Source of the DNA: Bacteroidales bacterium
Lineage (GTDB): Bacteria; Bacteroidota; Bacteroidia; Bacteroidales; P3
Direction: 5' to 3'
Assembly: GCA_031286005.1 (NCBI GenBank)
Contig: JAITVC010000061.1
Location: 1-20,339, forward strand
DNA: 20,339 bases
The number at the start of each line of letters is the position of its first letter. Positions within the stretch are counted from its first letter, which is position 1. The notes under the pieces are model-generated. The model did no database searches, was not told the DNA's origin, and worked only from the letters and a program-made list of their open reading frames with translations. Both the position numbers and the translations under genes were made by a program. Positions 7,367-13,931 of the stretch are shown here, piece by piece.

Positions 7367-7583
7367 TTGCAGAAGTCTATGCAAATGGCAAAGAGGGTAA
7401 AAATGGACTTGCATAACGTTATGCAAGGACAAAATAGGGTAAAATGTCATTTGCATAATGCTATGCAAACCCAAAACAGGGTAAAAATACCGTTGCATAC
7501 GCTTATGCAAGGATGAAATAGGGTAAAATGTCGTTTGCATAATGCTATGCAACCCTAAAATAAGGTAAAATACCGTTTGCTTA
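7367..7583. repeat. Repeat array 2: exact 42-bp palindromic tandem units
   Basis: The TTGC marker occurs at 7367, 7409, 7451, 7493, 7535 and 7577, which is five successive steps of exactly 42 bp. The core is a palindrome with 7-bp arms, TTGCATA and TATGCAA, kept in four central units while the 4-nt centre varies (ACGT, ATGC, CGCT, ATGC). The linker resembles nnnnAAAnAGGGTAAAATnnCG. The first unit and the final partial unit are degenerate. The array fills the gap between the convergent genes era and the DAHP synthase/chorismate mutase gene. Confidence 0.95.
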
Positions 7584-7592
7584 AAATTATTA

Positions 7593-8603
7593 TTAGCTTT
7601 CTTGTATTCGCAGTGCTTCGGCGTGGATGAGGCGCCAGAGGTTGAGCATGAACTCGTCGTTGAGGTTTTGTTTTTGACTTGTCTTTAAGCGGTTTTGGAG
7701 TAGAGACTTCCAGCGGTCCATTTGGAGGATGGTGAGTTGGTGGTTGTGTTTGTAGGCGCCGATTTGGTTTACGATGGCCATGCGTTTGGCGAGGATTGTG
7801 ATGAGTTCTTCGTCTAAATCGTCGATTAGGGTGCGCATTTGTGCTAATTCGGGGTGTTCGACGTGGGCGTTTTTTTCGATTAAGTGTTGTAGTAAATTCT
7901 TGAAGTTGGCGAAATCTAATTGCTGAAAAGCATCGGTTAGGGCGTGTTTGGGGGTGGGGTGGAGTTCTATCATGAGGCCGTCCATATCCATATCGAAGGC
8001 TTTTTGGGCAATGTGGGGGACTAAATTGGATTGTCCGGCGATGTGGCTGGGGTCGCAATAGAGTTGGATGTCGGGACGAAGACGCTTGATTTCAATGGGA
8101 ATTTCCCACATGGGCGGATTGCGAAATTTTGATGTCTGATAGGTGCTAAATCCTCTGTGGATGGCTTTTGGTTGTGATATGCCGACTTTCTCGATGCGTT
8201 CGATGGCACCTAACCACAATCCGATGTCGGGATTGAGGGGATTTTTGACCATTACGGAAAGGTTGGTTCCTTTGAGGGATTGGGCGATGTCTTGTACGGA
8301 AAACGGGTTGCCGGTGGTGCGTGCGCCTATCCAAACGGTGTCGATGTCGTATTTTAGGCATTGTTCTATGTGTTCGGGAACGGCGACTTCGACGGCGATG
8401 GATAGTCCATAGGTTTGTTTGGCGGTTTGTAACCAGCGTAGGGCTTGTTGGCCGTGTCCTTCAAAACCTCCGGGGCGGGAACGGGGTTTCCAAACACCGG
8501 CACGCATAGTTTTTACGGCGGTTTCTTTGGCTAAGAACTCGGCGGTTTGTAGGATTTGTTGTTCGCTTTCGGCGGAACAGGGGCCGGCTATGATGGGTTT
8601 CAT
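7593..8603 (-). CDS. Bifunctional 3-deoxy-7-phosphoheptulonate synthase / chorismate mutase
   Basis: This 336-residue fusion joins the first step of the shikimate pathway (phosphoenolpyruvate plus erythrose 4-phosphate) to the conversion of chorismate to prephenate. Residues 1-245 are a type I-beta DAHP synthase: IAGPCSAES (5-13), KPRSRPGGFEGHG (39-51), WIGARTTGNPF (91-101), HRGFS (149-153), CDPSHIAG (183-190), and GLMIELHP (209-216). Residues about 250-336 are an AroQ-type chorismate mutase with the expected RtLIDdLDeeL helix (Arg257), LAKRM (Arg274) and AYKH (Lys285). This fusion is common in Bacteroidota, where the mutase part can also affect synthase activity. It is usually near tyrA or pheA, but neither is in the window. 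Its ATG overlaps the stop of the MFS gene (ATGA), so it is the second gene of that operon. Confidence 0.92.
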   Translation of the reverse strand: MKPIIAGPCSAESEQQILQTAEFLAKETAVKTMRAGVWKPRSRPGGFEGHGQQALRWLQTAKQTYGLSIAVEVAVPEHIEQCLKYDIDTVWIGARTTGNPFSVQDIAQSLKGTNLSVMVKNPLNPDIGLWLGAIERIEKVGISQPKAIHRGFSTYQTSKFRNPPMWEIPIEIKRLRPDIQLYCDPSHIAGQSNLVPHIAQKAFDMDMDGLMIELHPTPKHALTDAFQQLDFANFKNLLQHLIEKNAHVEHPELAQMRTLIDDLDEELITILAKRMAIVNQIGAYKHNHQLTILQMDRWKSLLQNRLKTSQKQNLNDEFMLNLWRLIHAEALRIQES

Positions 8604-9877
8604 AATCCAAAAAAATGATATTTCTTTTTCTTATCGGGAACGACTTGGGCTTTCTTTAAATACTTGCGATAAATTACAAAGAGTGTGAACACTATTGCAA
8701 ACGATACTATTCCGCCGATAAAAAAACCGTAGGGTTTTCCAATATGATCCATCGACCAGCCTATAAACGCATTACCGAGCGGTGTGCTGCCGGTAACCAC
8801 GAGGACATAAATACTCATTACTCGTCCGCGATATTCGTCGGTTATGTTCAGTTGGATGCGGGTGTTGGCACGGTTTAGGAAACATAGGGTTAAAAATCCG
8901 AGAACGACTAAGAATATGGCCATAAGAATATACGATTCGATAAACACGAGCGTTATCATTTGCAAAGCGCCGATGGAAAGGGCGGTCATCACCAAGAAAT
9001 GTTTGCTGCGTATATCTTTGCCTATACTTCCCATGAACAACGCCCCAAACAGCGAGCCTAACCCGAACAGCGACATGAGGGTGCTGTACACATGTTCGTT
9101 GCCCATTAGCACATCTTTGGCCAACACGGGCAGGATGACACTGTAATTCATCGCAAAGATGCCTATGACGAATACGATGAGGAATGTGGGCAGTATCTTT
9201 TCATTTCTGACTGCGTAGAGCACACCTTCTTTGATTTCAGCTAACATGCGGGATTCGGTGTCTTTCTTTCGTGGTTTGCCGATAACGCTAATGAGCATAA
9301 TGCCGTACAAAACGGGGATGAAACTTAGTCCGTTTATCAAAAAACATTGAGCGATGCCCAAATACCGCATCACAACAGCTGCTATCAAGGGGCCAACGAT
9401 ACGTGCTAAATTGAATGTGGTTGAGTTTAGAGAGATGGCATTGGGCAAATCGTTTTTGCCGACGAGTTCCACAAAATAAGATTGGCGTGTCGGTTGTTCC
9501 ACGCTCATCGTTATACCGGCAACTAAAGCCAACATGGCAAACACCCAATAGTTGGTAACGCCTTGCCAAACCAAAACTGCGAGCGTGAGCGATTGAAGCA
9601 TGAACACAATTTGCGTGATGAGCAGAATTTTCTTTTTAGGAAACCGTTCGATGAGCACGCCCGAAAAAAGCGTGAGCAACAGCACCGGTCCAAATTCAAA
9701 AACACCCATTAAACCTAACAAGAACGGCGAATCACTAATCTGATACACATACCAACTCAACGCCGTTACTTGAATCATACTGCCGATTGTGGAGATAACC
9801 TGTCCCATCCAAAAGTTCCGGTAGTCCCTATGGTATAGAGCGGAAAAAGTTTTTCTTAAAATGGAATCTAACGACAT
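8600..9877 (-). CDS. MFS transporter of the EntS/MFS_3 type
   Basis: The 425-residue protein has about twelve hydrophobic segments. Its start is typical of MFS_3 exporters: ALYHRDYRNFWMGQVISTIG, then ALSWYVYQISDSP and the loop 2-3 basic motif IERFPKKK. Members of this family usually export small molecules such as siderophores or drugs, but the substrate cannot be read from the sequence. The start at 9877 (MSLDSI) is preferred over an in-frame ATG at 9970, because the -7 element TACCTTTG lies at 9923-9930 between them and the extra residues are not MFS-like. The stop overlaps the ATG of the DAHP synthase/chorismate mutase gene, so the two are coupled. Confidence 0.88.
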   Translation of the reverse strand: MSLDSILRKTFSALYHRDYRNFWMGQVISTIGSMIQVTALSWYVYQISDSPFLLGLMGVFEFGPVLLLTLFSGVLIERFPKKKILLITQIVFMLQSLTLAVLVWQGVTNYWVFAMLALVAGITMSVEQPTRQSYFVELVGKNDLPNAISLNSTTFNLARIVGPLIAAVVMRYLGIAQCFLINGLSFIPVLYGIMLISVIGKPRKKDTESRMLAEIKEGVLYAVRNEKILPTFLIVFVIGIFAMNYSVILPVLAKDVLMGNEHVYSTLMSLFGLGSLFGALFMGSIGKDIRSKHFLVMTALSIGALQMITLVFIESYILMAIFLVVLGFLTLCFLNRANTRIQLNITDEYRGRVMSIYVLVVTGSTPLGNAFIGWSMDHIGKPYGFFIGGIVSFAIVFTLFVIYRKYLKKAQVVPDKKKKYHFFGL

Positions 9878-9922
9878 TTTCTTTGTGATTGATGGCTTCA
9901 CGATTATCGCCTTTTGCAGGCA

Positions 9923-9953
9923 CAAAGGTACAAAAAAATGTTGAACTATGCAA
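9923..9953 (-). promoter_or_regulatory. Bacteroidota promoter for the MFS-DAHP synthase operon
   Basis: On the minus strand TTGC (9950-9953, one base off TTTG), a 19-bp spacer and TACCTTTG (9923-9930) precede the MFS start by 45 bp. Confidence 0.55.
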
Positions 9954-9994
9954 CGGAAAGCGTAATTCATAGCTTATAACTCATAATTTTTTCG

Positions 9995-10002
9995 TATCTT
10001 TG
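9995..10002 (+). promoter_or_regulatory. Promoter -7 element for purB-gcvT
   Basis: TATCTTTG is an exact -7 match and ends 13 bp before the purB ATG. No good -33 TTTG is seen at the right distance. If transcription starts about 6-7 bp downstream, the leader is only a few nucleotides long. Confidence 0.5.
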
Positions 10003-10015
10003 CAAAAAAATACGC

Positions 10016-11371
10016 ATGTTAACAGCTCTTACTGCCGTTTCTCCCATTGATGGACGCTATTGTTCGCAAATCACACCACTTGCGGCTTTCCTCTCGGAAC
10101 AGGCTTTGATTCGCTATCGGGTCTTGGTCGAAATTGAATATTTTATTGCCTTGACGGAATTGCCTCTGCCGCAATTAAAATCCTTTCCCGAAAGTGCGAA
10201 ACCTCAACTTCGTAAACTTTACGAAGAGTTCTCAGAACAAGATGCGCAAGCTATCAAGGATTTTGAGAAAGTGACTAACCATGACGTTAAAGCCGTTGAG
10301 TACTTCATTAAGAAGGCGTTTGATGCTTTGGGGTTGTCTGTCTTTAAGGAGTTTGTCCATTTTGGACTGACTTCGCAGGACATCAACAACACCGCTCAGC
10401 CAATGATGTTCCGAGATGCCTTGCAAGTCGTCATTTTCCCAACTCTCAATTCGTTGTTGTTGGATGTGGAAACCAAGGTTCACCATTGGAAGCACATCCC
10501 GATGTTGGCTAAAACACATGGTCAACCGGCATCGCCAACGGTTCTTGGAAAAGAAATCTACGTGTTTGTTGAGCGGCTGAAGAAGCAGATTGAGCTGTTC
10601 AAGACCATTCCGTATGCGGCCAAATTTGGCGGGGCAACGGGGAATTTCAACGCCCATCACGTGGCTTATCCCGATATTGATTGGGTGAAGTTTGCCAATC
10701 ACTTTGTGAATGACGTCTTAGAACTCCATCGTTCGCAAACGACCACGCAAGTGGAGCACTACGATCATATCGCCGCCATGTTTGATAACCTGAAACGGAT
10801 TAATACCATCTTGCTGGACTTTAGTCGCGATATGTGGACGTATATCTCGATGGATTATTTCAAGCAACGCATCAAGGAGGGCGAAATCGGCTCTTCGGCC
10901 ATGCCGCACAAAGTTAATCCTATCGACTTTGAGAATGCGGAAGGTAATATCGGCATCGCCAATGCACTCTTTGAACACCTTGCGGCGAAGTTGCCTGTGT
11001 CGAGATTGCAGCGGGACTTAACCGACTCGACTGTTTTCCGAAACATGGGCGTGCCTTTGGCGCATACGCAAATTGCTTTCAACTCCTTGCGAAAAGGTAT
11101 TGGTAAGTTGCTCTTGAACGAAGCTGCTTTGCAACGCGACCTTGACCAAAATTGGGCTGTGGTGGCGGAAGCCATCCAAACCGTATTGCGGCGAGAGGCG
11201 TATCCTAATCCTTACGAAGCGCTGAAAGAACTTACTCGTACAAATGAAAAGATCAACGCCGATTCTATCGCCAAATTCATCGAAACATTGGATGTTTCCG
11301 AAGCGATAAAGGCTGAATTGAGATTGATTTCGCCATCGAGTTATACTGGAATTTTTAAACAAAATATATAA
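10016..11371 (+). CDS. purB: Adenylosuccinate lyase
   Basis: PurB catalyses two fumarate-releasing steps of purine synthesis: SAICAR to AICAR, and adenylosuccinate to AMP. At 451 residues it has the length of the E. coli-type enzyme (456). It opens with LTAVSPIDGRY (5-15), has the TSQDINNTA substrate motif (119-127), the KTHGQPASP catalytic His region (His168), and the flexible signature loop GSSAMPHKVNPIDFENAEGN (292-311) with the catalytic Ser. It is followed by gcvT after only 3 bp, so the two are surely cotranscribed. The first ATG of the frame is used, just after the -7 element. Confidence 0.97.
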   Translation: MLTALTAVSPIDGRYCSQITPLAAFLSEQALIRYRVLVEIEYFIALTELPLPQLKSFPESAKPQLRKLYEEFSEQDAQAIKDFEKVTNHDVKAVEYFIKKAFDALGLSVFKEFVHFGLTSQDINNTAQPMMFRDALQVVIFPTLNSLLLDVETKVHHWKHIPMLAKTHGQPASPTVLGKEIYVFVERLKKQIELFKTIPYAAKFGGATGNFNAHHVAYPDIDWVKFANHFVNDVLELHRSQTTTQVEHYDHIAAMFDNLKRINTILLDFSRDMWTYISMDYFKQRIKEGEIGSSAMPHKVNPIDFENAEGNIGIANALFEHLAAKLPVSRLQRDLTDSTVFRNMGVPLAHTQIAFNSLRKGIGKLLLNEAALQRDLDQNWAVVAEAIQTVLRREAYPNPYEALKELTRTNEKINADSIAKFIETLDVSEAIKAELRLISPSSYTGIFKQNI

Positions 11372-11374
11372 ACG

Positions 11375-12472
11375 ATGAAAGTTACACCTTTTACACAAAA
11401 CCACATCGACCTTGGTGCTAAAATGGTCGAATTTGCAGGATACAATATGCCTGTGCAATACACCGGATTGGTGGAAGAACATCTTGCTGTGCGCAATGCT
11501 TTGGGAGTGTTCGATGTTTCTCACATGGGCGAGTTTTGGGCTAAGGGCCCGAAGGCGCTTGAGTTTATGCAACGGGTTACGACGAACAACGTGGCTGCGT
11601 TGGCCGATGGTCAGGTGCAATACACTTGCTTGCCTAATGGAAAGGGTGGCATTGTTGATGATATGCTTGTGTATCGTTTTGCTGAGGACAACTATTTTAT
11701 GGTGCCTAATGCTGCGAATATTGACAAGGATTTTGCTTGGATGAGTGCTATTGCTAAGGAAATGGGACTGAATGTGGGCTCGGAGTTTTACAATGCTTCG
11801 GAATCATACGCGCAATTGGCGGTTCAGGGTCCGTTGGCTTTGAAAGCGATGCAAAAACTTACCAAAGAGAATGTAACGGATATGCAATATTACACGTTTA
11901 AGGTGTTGGAGTTTGCGGGGGTTAAGGATGTGATTTTTTCGATTACGGGTTACACGGGATCGGGTGGTTGCGAAATCTATTGTGATGTGAAAGATGCTCA
12001 AACGATTTGGAAAGCGGTTTACGATGCGGGTGAAGAATTTGGCATTAAGCCTGCCGGTTTGGGTTGTCGTGATACGTTGCGTTTGGAAATGGGTTTTTGC
12101 TTGTATGGCCACGAGATTGATGATACGACTTCGCCGATTGAAGCGGGTTTGGGTTGGATTACGAAGTTTGTGGACAATAAACCGTTTGTGGACAGAGAAA
12201 AAATGGAACAACTTAAGGCTGATGGTGTGAAACGCAAACTTGTTGGTTTTGAACTTTTGGATAGAGGTATTCCCCGTCAGGGTTATGAATTGTGCGATGT
12301 TGCCGGAAATGTGATTGGCGCCGTTTGCTCGGGCACACAGGCTCCTTCTTTGAACAAGGCTATTGGAACGGGCTATGTTCAAACGGCTTTTGCCAAAGTT
12401 GACACTGAAATTTTTGTGAAAGTTCGCGAGAAACTTCTTAAGGCAAAGGTGGTGAAGATGCCGTTTAAATAA
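11375..12472 (+). CDS. gcvT: Aminomethyltransferase (glycine cleavage system T protein)
   Basis: GcvT transfers the aminomethyl carbon from lipoylated H protein to tetrahydrofolate, releasing ammonia. The 365 residues are full length. Recognisable parts are FAGYNMPVQY near the N-terminus (20-29), FDVSHMGE (46-53), the catalytic Asp96 in GGIVDDMLVYR, the folate-binding GYTGSGGCEIY segment, and the C-terminal GTQAPSLNKAIG. Other glycine cleavage genes are not nearby. Coupling with purB makes sense, because the one-carbon units made here feed purine synthesis. The gene ends 21 bp before a perfect palindrome (12494-12521) that may end the transcript. Confidence 0.97.
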   Translation: MKVTPFTQNHIDLGAKMVEFAGYNMPVQYTGLVEEHLAVRNALGVFDVSHMGEFWAKGPKALEFMQRVTTNNVAALADGQVQYTCLPNGKGGIVDDMLVYRFAEDNYFMVPNAANIDKDFAWMSAIAKEMGLNVGSEFYNASESYAQLAVQGPLALKAMQKLTKENVTDMQYYTFKVLEFAGVKDVIFSITGYTGSGGCEIYCDVKDAQTIWKAVYDAGEEFGIKPAGLGCRDTLRLEMGFCLYGHEIDDTTSPIEAGLGWITKFVDNKPFVDREKMEQLKADGVKRKLVGFELLDRGIPRQGYELCDVAGNVIGAVCSGTQAPSLNKAIGTGYVQTAFAKVDTEIFVKVREKLLKAKVVKMPFK

Positions 12473-12493
12473 ATCTTTTTAAATAATCTTCAT

Positions 12494-12521
12494 GTAGGGG
12501 TCGAAAATTTTCGACCCCTAC
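12494..12521. terminator. Perfect 14-bp-arm palindrome after gcvT
   Basis: The arms GTAGGGGTCGAAAA and TTTTCGACCCCTAC are exactly complementary with no loop. It lies between the convergent genes gcvT and the lytic transglycosylase gene, ahead of array 3. Such GTAGGGGCGAAA-type palindromes are, as far as I recall, dispersed in Bacteroidales genomes. It could serve as a two-way terminator, although no long T-run follows. Confidence 0.6.
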
Positions 12522-12539
12522 GTTGTTTATGGCCTATTT

Positions 12540-12789
12540 GTATCGGAGCAAACCCCTTTTTGTGAAAAGACAGTCTCGCTCTGACAGAGCAAAGGTGTTT
12601 TTTTGAAAAGACAGCCTTGCTCCGGCAGAGCAAACCCGTTTCTGTGAAAAAATGCTCTTGCTCGGACTGAGCAAAGCTGTTACAGCCGTGAAATAGTCTT
12701 GCTCGGATTGAGCAAAGCCGTTGCAGCCGTGTAATGGTCTTGCTACGGCAGAGCAAAGTCGTTGCAGTGGTGTAACGGTCTTGCTACGA
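12540..12789. repeat. Repeat array 3: exact 41-bp palindromic tandem units
   Basis: GAGCAAA occurs at 12546, 12587, 12628, 12669, 12710 and 12751, five successive steps of exactly 41 bp. The core is TTGCTC-nnnnn-GAGCAA, and the linker drifts from a T/A-rich form (TTTTTGTGAAAAGACAG) in the left units to a form resembling GTTGCAGCCGTGTAATGGTC in the right units. The left flank and the rightmost partial unit are degenerate. It fills the gap between the convergent genes gcvT and the lytic transglycosylase gene. Because 41 is not a multiple of three, it cannot encode a peptide repeat. Confidence 0.95.
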
Positions 12790-12797
12790 TGTTTTTT

Positions 12798-13841
12798 CTA
12801 TGGAATTAGGTTCTCATAATGCTCCCACCGGGTGATAATATCCCGCACAAAGCGGGAGGTTTCTTCGCCGCGGGCGTAGCCGTGTCGCACGAGGGTGTCG
12901 CGAAGAATCTTGCGGTCGGATTTCTTCATTAAGCCAAATTCGGCATTGTCGAACCACACGTTGGGGTTTTTGCCAAACTTGATGGCCAAGCGGCGGGCAT
13001 CCAAAATGTGCCCTACGCCTACATTGTAGGCCGCCAAAGTGAATGCGATGCGCTCCGTTGGTGGAATGTCGTTGGGCAATTGCTTCTCGATGGCTTGCAG
13101 ATGTTTGACGCCGGCGAGGATTTGTTCGTCGGCAGAGGATTCGAGGGTGATGTTGTACTTTTCCGCAACAGCGGGCATGAGTTGCATGAGGCCGATGGCG
13201 CCCATCCAACTTGTTTCGTCGGGCTTGAAGTTGGATTCTTGGTAGATGAGTGAGGCTAAGAGTCGCCAATCCCAACCGAGCCTTTGGGCGTGCTTCTTGA
13301 TGAGGTCGTCGTAGGGCGAAAGGCGGCCTTTTACATCTGAATATTGGTCGGATTTGGGATAACCCTTGCGGGGTTGCTTGTAATATTTGTGATATAACTG
13401 TGTGGATGTCTTTGCAAGGCTATCTATAAAGGTGTTTAAGGCTGTGCAGAGGCTGTCGGACCCGCATGACATGCCCCAAGAGAGGTTCATTTCGGATACA
13501 AATGAGTTGGAGAAGCAAATCCGTTCTTTGTCGGATTCCAGCACTGAGATATTCGAGGCGATGAGGTCGATGTGTTCTTCGTGAATCAAATCGAGCGAGG
13601 CCTCGTTGGTATCTATCGGGATAAGATTGAGTTCTACGCCCATCTGTGTGGCAAAACGATTTAGCAATTCAAACTGAAAGCCCATCGGATACCCTCGATA
13701 AATGAAATAATCCACCGAATTGTAGCGCACCAGCGCATTCAATTGCTTTCGTTGGCGAATGTTTTCCAACGAATGGTCTTTCTCATCGCAAGAACAAACC
13801 ATAATGCAAAAGATTAAAAGGATGGTGCAAAGCTTTTTCAT
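12798..13841 (-). CDS. MltF-like membrane-bound lytic transglycosylase (lipoprotein), compact form
   Basis: The enzyme would cleave the MurNAc-GlcNAc bond of peptidoglycan in the periplasm. The start at 13841 gives a lipoprotein signal peptide (MKKLCTILLIFCIMVCSC, lipid-modified Cys probably 18); an in-frame ATG at 13898 would bury this signal. Residues about 30-140 resemble part of a family 3 solute-binding domain (NALVRYNSVDYFIYRGYPMGFQFELL, in segments up to residue 60). Residues about 172-347 are an SLT catalytic domain with Glu202 (SLIYQESNF), GAIGLMQLMP (214-223) and AAYNVGVGH. The total of 347 residues is much shorter than E. coli MltF (518), with the deficit mainly in the ligand-binding domain. 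It is 90 bp downstream of the ClC gene on the same strand. Confidence 0.87.
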   Translation of the reverse strand: MKKLCTILLIFCIMVCSCDEKDHSLENIRQRKQLNALVRYNSVDYFIYRGYPMGFQFELLNRFATQMGVELNLIPIDTNEASLDLIHEEHIDLIASNISVLESDKERICFSNSFVSEMNLSWGMSCGSDSLCTALNTFIDSLAKTSTQLYHKYYKQPRKGYPKSDQYSDVKGRLSPYDDLIKKHAQRLGWDWRLLASLIYQESNFKPDETSWMGAIGLMQLMPAVAEKYNITLESSADEQILAGVKHLQAIEKQLPNDIPPTERIAFTLAAYNVGVGHILDARRLAIKFGKNPNVWFDNAEFGLMKKSDRKILRDTLVRHGYARGEETSRFVRDIITRWEHYENLIP

Positions 13842-13931
13842 CAGTCGGTTAATAAAACACGCGATGTTTGTAAAAGGTGTGCTATACATAGTAGGCACAT
13901 CTGCACAAAAAGCGTGCCAGTTTTTAAAATA

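Noticed and set aside
7367..7583. CRISPR array (also considered for 4027-4212 and 12540-12789)
   Set aside because: The whole 41-42 bp unit is repeated and degenerate; there are no unique spacers between identical repeats, and no cas genes are nearby.
12490..12756. 88-codon minus-strand frame across array 3
   Set aside because: The 41-bp period shifts frame in every unit, so no peptide repeat results; composition and context give no support.
13842..13898. Upstream ATG for the lytic transglycosylase
   Set aside because: It would bury a clear lipoprotein signal peptide beginning at 13841.
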